Shown: positions 1 through 11,987 of the stretch, piece after piece
Layout: every line of letters begins with the position of its first letter
Numbering within the stretch: the first letter of the stretch is position 1
Notes under the pieces: model-generated
Seen by the model: the letters and a program-made list of their open reading frames with translations, nothing else
Told to the model about the DNA's origin: nothing
The model's database searches: none
Origin: Phytophthora sp. 'mugwort'
Lineage: Eukaryota; Oomycota; Peronosporomycetes; Peronosporales; Peronosporaceae
Length of the DNA stretch: 64,000 nucleotides
NCBI GenBank assembly: GCA_033558025.1
Contig: JAUCEF010000006.1
Span: forward strand, 1,860,001-1,924,000
Direction: 5' to 3'
Made by a program: the position numbers and the translations under genes

Positions 1-2586
1 GACAGCGGTAGTAATAAAGGTCGACTACGCCGACCTTCACCTTCATGAACTTTGCTGTCGATATGGCAGTGCCGCCCAGACGGTGTGCTACCGTGGCACG
101 CTCGTTTACCCGCACCTGGCCCTTCACTCTAGCGTTGCAATAGACTATATGTCACGTGCTCAGACGGAGATCATCGGCGATACGCTCCACGGCAGGGAGC
201 TGAAGTTTGCGCTCCTCAGCGAGCATTCTACCACCATTTGAACGGAAGTACCAGATCATCACCACGAAGTTGATCCACTGAGTTGCATCGTCGATCGCAG
301 CATCCAGCTAGATGAAACACTGGGAAACGTTTGCAAGACTTGGATGCTCTTTAGCTTCAAAATCCACTTCAACATTGAGCAGCGCTTCCAGGGCAATGAA
401 AGCTTGCAGCGCGTGAGCGATTTCTGCGCCGATGGAGACTTCTACTTCCAGTTGGCTATGGATGGCCTACTGAATCACTGTCGATGTCGTAAGCAGATCG
501 ACCACAACTAAGAGGGTATAGCCCACCCACAGAGACTTGCCGCTGGAGAATGTGCTGAGTGGTCCACGACCAGAGAGTACAAGATCATCAACTGGGGGTT
601 CTCCGTGAACATCAATATTTAGACGCGCAGACAAGCAGTGGGGTGGTAAGATCAATAATCTGAGTTTCGTCAACGTCACACTGCTCCTATGCCAGGAACA
701 CTCTGCTTTGCCGCAACGCGCGTAGCTACCAAGATCAGCGAGATCAACCGCGAAATCAACTCTATAGGCCAGATATCCTTCACAGCACGTCCTCACCATC
801 ATCCGCCAATGTACAATTCCACATTACTCGTAAAACTGCACGTTCACGAGTCAGTACCCACCTCTCGAGTGGCAAACAACTCAACAGCCGCGGGTACATC
901 TGCTGCAAGACCAAACCTTTCCAACCCTTCGATGCCAGCATCACTGCCAGCACCCGACAAACCAGTCACATCTTCGCCAGCATGCTTCTACACATACGCG
1001 TCGTCGCTGACGAACATCACACCGCTCATGGATAAGCCCACGTCGCGGCCGTGAACTTGCATATCCACAGACCAGCCCTCCGACCGCACCGCGGCGCTGT
1101 CGAGCGACTCGCCAACCACAGCTGATTTGCGCAGCACGATAACGTCTCAGTACCAGCGACAAAGTCTAGTTCGCGAAGACCATCGTGCACATCTCCATCG
1201 CGCTGACCTCAGCCACGATGCAATGCTACACAAAGATTCCTCATGTCAGCTCCACAAAACTTGCGATAGCTGTACAAGAAAAACCTTCGTTTCCAGTATT
1301 CCGTTTTTTACAAATATGGTGCGGTGGTTATTAACGCCCTCGTTTCTCGCAGTTAATAACATTCTGGCTATTAACTGTTTTTAACGTGCACTTTTCCAAC
1401 GCTAAAGCGGAGGAAGTCGGTATAATATAATATTATTATTATTTAAAAAAAATCGTGCGCCGAATACTTGGTTGGCGAGTCGTTCGACAGCGCCGCGGTG
1501 CGGTCGGAGGGCTGGTCTGTGGACATGCAAGTTCACGGCCGCGATGTGGGCTTATCCATGAGCGGTGTGATGTTCGTCAGCGACGACGCGTATGTGTAGA
1601 AGCATGCTGGCGAAGATGTGACTGGTTTGTCGGGTGCTGGCAGTGATGCTGGCATCGAAGGGTTGGAAAGGTTTGGTCTTGCAGCAGATGTACCCGCGGC
1701 TGTTGAGTTGTTTGCCACTCGAGAGGTGGGTACTGACTCGTGAACGTGCAGTTTTACGAGTAATGTGGAATTGTACATTGGCGGATGATGGTGAGGACGT
1801 GCTGTGAAGGATATCTGGCCTATAGAGTTGATTTCGCGGTTGATCTCGCTGATCTTGGTAGCTACGCGCGTTGCGGCAAAGCAGAGTGTTCCTGGCATAG
1901 GAGCAGTGTGACGTTGACGAAACTCAGATTATTGATCTTACCACCCCACTGCTTGTCTGCGCGTCTAAATATTGATGTTCACGGAGAACCCCCAGTTGAT
2001 GATCTTGTACTCTCTGGTCGTGGACCACTCAGCACATTCTCCAGCGGCAAGTCTCTGTGGGTGGGCTATACCCTCTTCGTTGTGGTCGATCTGCTTACGA
2101 CATCGACAGTGATTCAGTAGGCCATCCATAGCCAACTGGAAGTAGAAGTCTCCATCGGCGCAGAAATCGCTCACGCGCTGCAAGCTTTCATTGCCCTGGA
2201 AGCGCTGCTCAATGTTGAAGTGGATTTTGAAGCTAAAGAGCATCCAAGTCTTGCAAACGTTTCCCAGTGTTTCATCTAGCTGGATGCTGCGATCGACGAT
2301 GCAACTCAGTGGATCAACTTCGTGGTGATGATCTGGTACTTCCGTTCAAATGGTGGTAGAATGCTCGCTGAGGAGCGCAAACTTCAGCTCCCTGCCGTGG
2401 AGCGTATCGCCGATGATCTCCGTCTGAGCACGCGACATATAGTCTATTGCAACGCTAGAGTGAAGGGCCAGGTGCGGGTAAACGAGCGTGCCACGGTAGC
2501 ACACCGTCTGGGCGGCACTGCCATATCGACAGCAAAGTTCATGAAGGTGAAGGTCGGCGTAGTCGACCTTTATTACTACCGCTGTC
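1..2586. repeat. Long inverted repeat (palindrome), about 1.14-kb arms, cut by the left window edge
   Basis: Base x on the plus strand pairs with base 2587-x on the minus strand. The left arm is 1-1140, the right arm about 1452-2586, and the unpaired centre is about 310 bp. I found only a handful of mismatches (for example near 515, 1041, 1062 and 1115), so the arms are roughly 99% identical; the innermost 25 bp are more diverged and carry small indels. Because base 1 already pairs, the true outer end lies outside the window. The arms contain decayed reading frames on both strands, the longest 80-120 codons. I could not assign them to any family. A single base difference near 512 creates a stop in the left copy of one frame (Glu codon to TAA). 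The arrangement may be a recent inverted duplication or two elements inserted tail to tail, or an assembly artefact. Confidence 0.85.
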
Positions 2587-2591
2587 CCAAG

Positions 2592-4932
2592 CTACGACAA
2601 GATCGTGCTATCAAGATTTGACTCTTCTCCAACGTCTTGCTCGCCGTTAACGTCCTCTTCGTCACTCGAGTTGCCAGCATCGTTTGCATCCGGAAACATC
2701 TCGTGAAGGATATGGTCCGCTTCATTACGATCGCCCATATTGCTGTAGATGAATACCAGCTTTTTCATGCGTTCGGGCGAAAGTCGATTTCAAAGCTTGG
2801 AGTGGATAAAGCTGTAGATACTCCAGCTGCGCTCACTAGCGGCTGACGAGGTTGGCATTTGAGAGCAATCGCAGAGCAAGTTCTCGTAATGGTTTGAACT
2901 TTGTCCTGGCTAGCGTCCACCAGCTCAGTGGGCTAAACTACGCTGCAGCTTCTGATCCGATGCACTTCGCTCTTTTTTGGCTAATGCAGAGCGCTCAAGT
3001 TCCTTGTGAAAAGCATTTACCGAGACCCCACCCAAAAGATGACAGCGTTTGGCTAGCTTGGTTGCAGACCCAATCAAATCAACGATTCCATCCTCAGTAA
3101 AGCCATCCAGTGATTTCGATGGGTCCAAGAATTACGCGATCCCATCTTCGTGTTGCACATGCCGTTTCTGCGCTTGTCAATTAGAGTGAGGACTTGCGCT
3201 GAAGATCGGGGTCAACGTCATGACTGGACGCCAAGTACACGGAATTCGAGAATAGCCACTCAAATGTAGTGTAGACCATCGAGACGCAGCAGTTGTCATT
3301 TTCAAACGACGCCAAGCACTTGTCGATAGGGGAAATAATCTGGAGCGCACTTGAGCCATTTAGCCAAAATTGTTCGTCACGAAGAATTTGCTGGGCAGCC
3401 AAAGATGTAGCGGTTGCCTCCTTCTCTGCATCCACCTCAGCCGCTTCGGATGCATCGAGCTCCTTATTATTCACAACACTGGATCGTCTACCGGTGGCGT
3501 CGTATTGGTTGACTGCATACTGGTGGAAGGCTCGGCCGTGACGTATGATGCCTGTGAAATGCTTGCGCCATCCCCAGTTCTTGCCGTATGTGTACTGGCT
3601 GTTGGTGGGAGACCAGGCAATGATGGTATACAGGAAGAACCTACTACTGCCTGGTTGCTGCTCGTATTACCGGGATCTCCGCTACGGCTTGCTCCCTCAA
3701 CACACTGTTCTTCTGGCACGTTCTCCATGGTTTGGTCTCCGTTGAAAAGAGAATGACGCTGCGCGTGCCCGTGATGGTTGTATCTGCTTACTAGCGCAGA
3801 GTCTGAAAGTGCCAGAGTAATTACATCACGATTCTCGATCACATTGCGAATGCACGTCTCACAGGAGTACCAGCGGGTTGGAACTGGTAGTGAAAGTCGA
3901 CGCCGTTTGTTTTCTCTCGTGCGCACCTGCCGCTGAAGACCTTTGAATCTTTCCGACATAGCGTAGTGGTCCCGAAAGAATCGTGACATCACTCGCGCCT
4001 TTCGTAATGTGCTCTGCAATTCCTTCAACTGCAAAATATCCTTCATTAGGAGGTTCATTCCATGAGCAGCACAGCCATTGCACAGAATGCCGGGCCTCTC
4101 AGCTTCGAGGATATCCCAAGCTGCCTTCATGTTCGCAGCGTTATCGGTCACCACACACCTCACAGTACCTCTACCCACGACACTTTCAAAGTCGTCGATT
4201 GCATCACCAATAACTTGCGCGATGTACTCTGCGGTATGTGCCACCTCTCTTGTAGCGATGAATCCCCCAGAACACCGGCTTCATGTTGGGCCTCACTACA
4301 ACAAAATTGATAATACTGTCGCCGTTGGGGTTTGACCACCCGTCGCTGACGATGCCGAAATGAGTCTTGCCCAACCATGAATTTGATAAACGAGTCTTCT
4401 CACGATCGTACGTGACGTCGAGAAGCGTAGTTGCTAGTTCTTGTCGTGAGGGAAGTTCATACGAAAACACATCACGGAAGCGTGAGTTCTCAAGACAGCG
4501 AAAACGAAATTCCAGTGACATAAAACCCAACGGCGATCTTGGCGAAGCTAGCTTCCTGAGTTGAGATCTCGTTCGATCTGTTTCAGGAAACCGTGGCCTC
4601 GTCGACGAAACCGGCGTGCTAAACAGCCTTCGGGTAATCGATGAAAACGTGCGTGATGCGGTTCGCGCCGACGCACGCGCCACAGCTAGGTTTGCTTGGC
4701 GCCTGGCTATTTTTCAGCTTCTTTTTTTCTGAAAAGCTCGCGCCACTCCTCCTTGTCTTCATCCGGCAATGAAGGACATTTCACGGCGTGCTTGAGCATA
4801 TTGCGAGACGGCTGGCAATTCAACAAAAGGAGTCCGCCATGCAGGCACTTCGCGTCAGGAGGCTTGCCTTGTCCAGCTTGAATGACGATGTGGAAGAGTC
4901 CCATATTTTGACCTGGGCCGTCCGCCTGCCAT
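2592..4932 (-). pseudogene. Decayed hAT-family transposase (BED finger, DUF659-like core, hAT dimerisation tail)
   Basis: Fragments in shifting frames reconstruct the order of a hAT transposase read on the minus strand. The start (Met at 4932, MAGGRPRSK) leads into a degraded BED-type finger (AKCLHG, then MLKHAVKCPSLPDE near 4760-4830). A catalytic-core piece with FGIVSDGWSNPNGDS (about 4300-4370) and VTDNAANMKAAWD plus CAAHGMNLLMKDI (4050-4150) follows. A middle segment with LRDEQFWLNGSS and VYTTFEWLF lies at 3200-3400. The C-terminal dimerisation motif SSAASERSWSIYSFIHSKL lies near 2790-2850. It is non-functional: several frameshifts and an in-frame TGA immediately after that motif. The frame ends at a TAG at 2592-2594, six bases from the visible palindrome arm. 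I could not define terminal repeats or target duplications. Confidence 0.8.
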
Positions 4933-5385
4933 GTTCGTTTCAGGTAGCTTGGTGATGATAGCGAAGAACGCGGAATGAGCACATTAAGGTAGAATCGAGC
5001 GAGCCTCGCAGGGGATGAGTGCTGCAAAGACCACGGGCATCTTTGCCAGAAGTCCTGGGCCTGGAGCCTGGACGGTAGACCACGAAAAAAACCACCTGCA
5101 GACCGCGAGTCTCACTGGAGCCAGTTTTACACAGCTTTCGTGCAAGCCACACCTTGTTAAGTGTATCAGTTAACCTCGTTTGGTGCAGAAAAGTTAAATA
5201 CTGCACTTAACTTTCGCCAATACTAGCGCCGAAAGTGCTATCCCTGGTGTACTCGAATATAATTTTCAGAGAACATCCTAATTAAAATTCTACAGACCTT
5301 TGTTTGAACTGGTTTTTCTGCACTGACCGCTGAATAACCTATTCGATAGCAGCCAACAATCGACTCCGCATTGCTGCAAAAGGGA
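4933..5385. other. Intergenic stretch between the hAT remnant and the methyltransferase-like gene
   Basis: No supportable gene. Moderately AT-rich. It should contain the 5' end of the hAT element and the 3' end of the minus-strand gene that stops at 5386. No clear terminal repeat was recognised. Confidence 0.5.
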
Positions 5386-6539
5386 TCAAATGGGCGGGTT
5401 ATTGCTCGCTGTGTTCACTGATCGTTCGAATATGAAGAGCGACTGCGTGTTGTTCCAGGACACGCGTTGGTCTCTCAGTTCCTGTAGCAACTGAAAATGC
5501 ACCGAGTTCTGTAGGGTGCACTTGTAGTCAATGACAAGCGTTCCAGACTGCAGTTCCGCCTCAAGTTTACGTTGCACCTGCTGGTACAGCTCTGCATCCC
5601 AGCACTGTGACGTAAGCAGTAATATCGACGTCTTGTGTACCGGTACAGTGAGCATGTCGGCACGTACGAAGCGACAGTTGTCTTCAGGAATATGTAGCGC
5701 ACGACGAGTTTGCTCTGCAATTTCGTGGAGACACGGTAAAATTTCGACGCCTTCAGAACGGAGACCAAGTACGAGAGCTGCGAAAAACACGAGGGATCCG
5801 GATGACGAGCCGAAGACGGTCAAGCTCGTCTGCTTCGGGGCATGTGCTATTGCGTCCAGTACTGGGTCTTGGGTGAAAAGCTTTAGCCACGTCGGGAACG
5901 GGGTGCTGCCGTAGGCAAAGTTCTCTGCCGAGTAGTGGTTGTCACGGTCCGAAATGTCCTGCCGGGCTTCAAGGATAGCCCGGTGGAATGCAAGCTGCTT
6001 CTCTTGCTGCCTCAGCCGCGTAATCAACACCGCTAGACGCTCAATGTCGGCAGAGCCAACGAATGGTAGATTGTGGTTTGCCAAAATTCCATTGACTTGG
6101 GCCACTGCAGCAAGCTCGTCTTGGATTTTCTGAATATCCGCTTGCTGGATGTGCTTGATCGTGGGAATCTCACTTCGGGTACAGATTTGAGTAGCAGCCA
6201 ACAGTTGCGCGATATGATTGAGCTGCTCTTCGACCACAGCGCCAGAGTTGCAACATTCCTGTAGCTTCGTGCTTTTGTGCTCGTTCTGAAGAAACACTGC
6301 GTCAATAGTCTGTCGGAACTCTTGGAGGCATGAAAGGATCTTCGGCAGCAAAGCTCGCAACACACGCTTGGAATCGCAACGAGATGCTTGACCCAGATTT
6401 TTATGCACAGCGTGAGCAGCAGCTTGAAGCTAAGAATGACAACGTCAATAGCGCAGCAATGGTAAGACACGGATCGACGTTGTACAATCAGTACCTGCTT
6501 GAGAATACAACCGCACTCCTCCCAGGTTAAGGGCGCCAT
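5386..6539 (-). CDS. SAM-dependent methyltransferase-like protein, 2 exons, 362 aa
   Basis: Exon 1 is 6495-6539 (MAPLTWEECGCILKQ). A 65-nt intron (6430-6494, starts GTACTG, ends CTTAG) joins it in frame to exon 2, 5386-6429. The N-terminal half is helical and looks coiled-coil-like. The C-terminal half has a Rossmann-type pattern: YGSTPFPTWLKLF, then the glycine-rich loop VFGSSSGSLVFFAAL, then VEILP as the likely SAM-ribose-binding acidic strand end, then FVRADML and the hydrophobic strand ILLLTSQCWD. This order is like class I methyltransferases and somewhat like DOT1-type folds. The glycine loop reads GSSSGS rather than the usual GxGxG, so activity and substrate are unproven. It lies 102 bp downstream of the PP2C gene on the same strand; no functional link is implied. 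Confidence 0.75.
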
Positions 6540-6641
6540 CCTCGGATCCTGCCCGCACTGCGACGGTTCGATGATGGTTGAAGCGCCGTCTATTTACTTG
6601 GATTGTTTTACGTACGCTCCTACCGTCGATTGTAACACAAG

Positions 6642-7965
6642 TCAAAGAAATACCACGATGGCGGTGACATTGTCGCCGGTACCCCTTGCCAAAGCCTCTT
6701 GAACTAGAACTGACGCAGCTTGAGCCTGCTGGGCGACGGGTATGGATCCCACCACGTCGACAACCTCTTGGTCACTAAGGACATCCCAAATGCCGTCGCA
6801 TCCCAGTACGAAGAATGGATAGTCAGCCGCTGGCTCAAGCCTGAGAAACCACAACCGTCCAGTCGAATAGCAGCAAGGTGTCAGATTCCGTGGTAGTTGT
6901 GTAGGTTATCTGGTAATCTCGTTACCGTGTTGCGCTGGTGTGCGGTCTCGCGACGACGAACTGCTTGAGATCCCGATCCCCAAAGCTCCTGTCAATCAAG
7001 TTTGCTCAGGTTAGATCGTCGCACCATACAAGATAGCGAGTAGGTATCCTACCGAGAGACTGCAAGCACGCCAGATACTCGATCTTGAATGACGAAGCCG
7101 CCCTGTTGGATGATCCGCTTCATCTCGTCGTGATCACTAGCCTTGTGATCCTGCCCATAGTGAAAAATAAACCTTAGCTTACTGGCAAAACAGTCAGCTT
7201 ACTAAATAAAACGCGATCTACTACCTTAGACAGTCGAACTGCTTTTCCATTGCGACTAATCACGGCACGACTGCAAGAATTAAACATCAGGTTAATGCTA
7301 CGTTCTTCCTCTTCCCGTACACGAGAATCAACGCACCTATCGCCAACATTGGCGACGTAGAGAGTTTTTGCACCATTCCCTTCCAGCAGTACCGCAGTCA
7401 CGGCGGTAGCCCCAACTGACCCCGAGAACAATTGACAGCACTCCATGTCTGAGATCAAAAAGCCCCTTCAAGCCAACAGCAGAGTTATCAGGCGACTCCA
7501 TCTCGTTCTGAGCAAGTAACCAGGCTAGGACACTACCTTTCTAGTCGCTGCTCCATAGTACTATCATCGTCCGCCAGCTGGAGCTCGGTGGCAATGTTCT
7601 CGTGCAGCACTCGTTGTAGGTACGTTGACACAGAACGACCTAGACTCGCATACCTTCCAGTCAATTGATTGTTTCATTGCGGCCCCACACACAATGATAA
7701 CGGACAAAATTCATGTGCATACAAAGCAGCGTATTTTTGCATTTTACCTCCGTGTCCGTCGTGAATGGCGAAGTAGCCGCACTTGCGATTGTGGAGGAAC
7801 CCGTCCACGATGCGAATCGTGTCTTCCATCGTTTTCCGGTGCTCGGCATTCTAGCCACAACGCAGGTCAATGTACTAGCAACCTCCGTCAACTGTAGTAG
7901 CGTGATAAGCCTACCATTTCCTCGCAGATGCTTACGCATCGGCAACAACCAAACTCCTCGTCCAT
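6642..7965 (-). CDS. PP2C-family (PPM) protein phosphatase, 8 exons, 263 aa
   Basis: Mg/Mn-dependent Ser/Thr phosphatase. My splice model, minus strand: 7915-7965, 7748-7850, 7537-7639, 7337-7465, 7225-7270, 7053-7150, 6926-6988 and 6642-6840. The lengths sum to 792 nt and the frame closes at every junction. The PP2C motifs appear in order: [19 protein letters not shown] (metal-binding Asp), [27 protein letters not shown] with the GDSR motif split by an intron, [26 protein letters not shown] and [13 protein letters not shown]. The metal-binding acidic residues are all present, so it should be active. The length is that of a minimal catalytic domain with no targeting or membrane extension, suggesting a soluble enzyme. 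The exon 1 end is the least certain point: an alternative donor 21 nt upstream would also keep frame. Introns are 63-107 nt. Confidence 0.88.
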
Positions 7966-8135
7966 CTTCTTACGAATTCAAAAGCGAGTGCGGCAGAAAA
8001 TGTGGTCTCTTTTTACGCCGCACACATTAATTACGTTAATCGGTTCGAAAGATTGAGACTTTATCCTGCGTCCCGAGTTAAGTGCCCACTTGAGTCTCCA
8101 CAGATTTCATTAAAAAGAAAAAAAATTGAAGCCAA

Positions 8136-8465
8136 ATGGGTCGTCCGCGTTTAAATGTCGCGGCCGTGGCGCTATCGGCGGCGACGGGCATGACGGTGGC
8201 CGCCGTATCCATGATGGCGTACTATCGCTTCCAACACCCCCAGGAGTTTGCGGATGCCAGCATTCGCATGACACACCCGGAGCTGTCGGACGATTTCAAC
8301 CGCAAGTGGGGCCTCTTCGGCACTGGCATCATCGACTCGGTGCCACAGAGCGTCAAGAACCTCTTTGCTGTGCCCGACATGGCCGAGCGTTTCGAGCTGC
8401 AGAAGAAGAAAAGGGAGGAGCAAATCCGCCAGACGATCGAGGACCTGCGCCCCAAAGGCAAATAG
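8136..8465 (+). CDS. Small single-membrane-segment protein, 109 aa, unidentified
   Basis: Intronless frame with an ATG close to a plausible start. Residues 7-29 form a hydrophobic segment (VAAVALSAATGMTVAAVSMM) preceded by basic residues (GRPR). A soluble tail follows, with PELSDDFNRKWG and a highly charged C-terminal helix (LQKKKREEQIRQTIEDL). The shape suits a small inner-mitochondrial-membrane or other single-pass protein, such as a respiratory-complex assembly factor, but I see no sequence motif that fixes a family. The third-position GC bias matches the neighbouring housekeeping genes. A TCATT element about 26 bp upstream of the ATG resembles the oomycete initiator. It is convergent with the L15e gene. 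Confidence 0.7.
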   Translation: MGRPRLNVAAVALSAATGMTVAAVSMMAYYRFQHPQEFADASIRMTHPELSDDFNRKWGLFGTGIIDSVPQSVKNLFAVPDMAERFELQKKKREEQIRQTIEDLRPKGK

Positions 8466-8786
8466 GCAATTACAGAGCAAACCACAGAAGACAACGTCTG
8501 ATGCTATGATAAACCTTCTTCATTCTTTTTTAAAATGTTATATGTAGTAGACTACAGTTTTTTCTTATGGCTGCCCTACACTGAAGCTTGTACTACGAGT
8601 ACGATACAATTAATGTTGATGCAAAGTTATGCTTCAGACACACAGGCGAGACAAGCAAGAAAGAGACACATCGTAAGAAATATACACCGAATCTCGGCAG
8701 CAAAGTCGCATGTATTCAACATGTTCTTATGGCGATCGTCAGACACAATGCAGCGAGTCTCTGGATGCAGAGAGCTAGCGCTACAT
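8466..8786. other. Convergent intergenic space between the small membrane protein and L15e
   Basis: Contains the 3' untranslated regions of two converging genes. AT-richer than its flanks (poly-T/A runs near 8524-8570). No further gene is seen. Confidence 0.5.
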
Positions 8787-9407
8787 TTACGAGCGGTAAC
8801 GGCGCAGCGACAGCGTGTTGCGACGCTTCCAGTTCTGGCGGAACGACGAACCGATGATCTTGTTGGCGCGGTGGCCACGTTTGCGCAGGCCACGGCCCTG
8901 GCGACCGGCCGAGGTGAGACCACGCTGCTGGCGGCCCTTGTGCACGGCGTTGGCGATCCAGTTAATGCGCGGGTCACGACGGATGACCTTGTGAGAGTGG
9001 TCCACCATGATGATTTCGAAGTACTTGTACGTCGCATCCTGGTTCACCCAGTACGAGTTAAGCACGCGCAGGTTCGTAAACTTGTTGCCAGCGCGCTCCT
9101 CAGCCACCGAGCGCAGGTTGCGCTCGAACTTGAGCTCGTTGATACCGTGGTGCTTGGGCTTACCGTACACAATACCCTTCGAGTTCGGGCGCTTGCGGCC
9201 ACCGCGACGCACGGCAACACGCACGATCACAAAGCCTTGCTTGGCCTTGTAACCCAGACGGCGAGCTTTGTCCACACGAGTGGGGCCCGTCACGCGGTGG
9301 ATAACCGGCAGCTGACGGTACTCCCAGGCGCGCACACGCAGCAGGAAACGCAGCACATCCGACTGTTTGCGCTTCCACAGCTCTTCCAGGTACTTGTAGG
9401 CTCCCAT
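8787..9407 (-). CDS. RPL15: 60S ribosomal protein L15 (eL15), 206 aa
   Basis: Cytosolic large-subunit ribosomal protein, full length for the family (about 204 residues) and uninterrupted. The N-terminus [17 protein letters not shown] and the blocks [61 protein letters not shown] and [18 protein letters not shown] are diagnostic for eL15. The protein is strongly basic. Codon use is strongly biased to C/G at third positions, as expected for a highly expressed gene. That bias also produces a 298-codon open frame on the opposite strand, which is a shadow. The first in-frame ATG fits the conserved N-terminus, so the start is secure. Confidence 0.97.
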   Translation of the reverse strand: MGAYKYLEELWKRKQSDVLRFLLRVRAWEYRQLPVIHRVTGPTRVDKARRLGYKAKQGFVIVRVAVRRGGRKRPNSKGIVYGKPKHHGINELKFERNLRSVAEERAGNKFTNLRVLNSYWVNQDATYKYFEIIMVDHSHKVIRRDPRINWIANAVHKGRQQRGLTSAGRQGRGLRKRGHRANKIIGSSFRQNWKRRNTLSLRRYRS

Positions 9408-9638
9408 TCTTCTGCGACTTTGCTAAAATGAAATGTCCCGATACAAATGTCAATGCGGCCAACAGCGGCGCAGCCAGCCAGTCATTCACGGGTCGACTGG
9501 CGTACCGTGAGTACGATGGGACATAATATCACAATATAGTGACTTACCGAAATGTTCTTTCTAAGTCCGGAAACAGTGTTCAACACATCACGAAGTACGG
9601 CAGCTTGAAGTTGGCAGCACTTCCCATCTTGACCGACG

Positions 9639-10649
<1,011 letters not shown>

Positions 10650-11987
10650 AGTTGACGAGCGAGGATGGTCAGAATGGCGCCAAATGTTTGTTTTCTTCTG
10701 AATGCGTCGGGGCTGACTACCATCGCAGCTTTTGGTCACATCAACGCGGTTGTTATCAGAGATAGAAGCATGTTAAGTAAGTACCGTAAGGCAGGGGGGT
10801 CTGAATAAAAAAGTTTAATATCATTACCGGTATCATTTGTAATAATCAGTTTCACAATACAAAAACAGATTGCGGGACCTTAACCAAAAATTAAAATGTA
10901 TTTGCTCAAATTTTACAACAATACAATTTATAGAAGCAAATGCATACCAATTTCAAGTTACCAATTGAACTGCTTGAGGTCATTCGGATTAAATTCGATG
11001 ATGGAAAAGGTTCGTACCTGTTGGCACAAACGGCGAGTGAGGCGGAGTGGAAATTCCACCAGCAAAAAACGCATCACTTGCTTTACCAATACTTCATAGT
11101 TGCTCCTATGTAATCTCACTTTCGGAAACACTCTCATCCCACAGTGTGAAGCCAAGACATAACCTGGAAAAATACAATATAAATATTGATTGATCAGCGA
11201 AACGACATCAATAAATTATTTACAATATGTTAATGAGTACAAGATCCTACCTACGATTCCGCGCTACTCTGCTTGCGTTGTCGCTTTGTAGCATTCAGCT
11301 TCTTCAGCGCTGCGGACACTACTCATAGGTCCCAAATATTCTTATTGAACTCGAGAAACAGCTGTGTCTCGAGGCGTGCTGATTGCATGGCTTGTTCGAG
11401 CCGGCCGTCGTCAAGGCCATCAACAGAAACGCCTTTTCAAATGCAAGAAAGCTGGAGTCATGCGATTCAATGTACCTACATGCTCTAGCAAGAGGAAGGC
11501 GAGCGAAGAAGCCTACACTACTCGGATTCTGCGTTACGTGTCAATTAACCGAGCTAAGAAGGGGGGGGGGCGATACTACCTATACTTTGATATGCAGTAC
11601 CTACCCAAACATCATATGCTTGCTTTTATCGCAGTGAAAGCTGTGCTCACGCTGCAGTGCACTTGTATGCTGCCTGCGAATTTTGAGCTGATAATCTTTC
11701 TTCGTGCAAAAAATGATATGTGGGATGTAACTCCGTTGGCGTCGGTAGGTAGACTCAGAGCACTAATCTATCATTGCAATATTTGCGACCGTATTTATTA
11801 TTAGTGTTTCCTATATACCACCTCCGCGCGGGCGATAATGCACCTTTGCGACCAGATTACGCCATACTTAAAAGCGATACCACCTCCAAAGGCGATGAGG
11901 TTTTGAATTTTTAATCCCCCGCCAATTTCCTCCCTCCAAGCAACCCTCCCCCTCCCCTGATAATTTCAAGTCTGACTTCTTTTGCTA
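10650..11987. other. Gene-free AT-rich stretch upstream of a Tc1/mariner fragment
   Basis: No supportable gene. There are short non-conserved open frames only, a run of nine or ten G near 11561-11570, and a pyrimidine-rich stretch at 11910-11960. The motif 'gcgata' followed by 'ccacctcc'-like words occurs twice around 11814-11895, suggesting an old repeat or element terminus. Confidence 0.4.

Noticed and set aside
8535..9431. 298-codon open frame on the plus strand across the L15e gene
   Set aside because: Exact antisense shadow of a strongly codon-biased ribosomal protein gene; no start context, no motif, and the L15e match is unambiguous.
11551..11580. Poly-G run as a possible quadruplex or telomere-like signal
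   Set aside because: A single homopolymer of nine or ten G in AT-rich sequence with no repeated GGG pattern; too weak to interpret.
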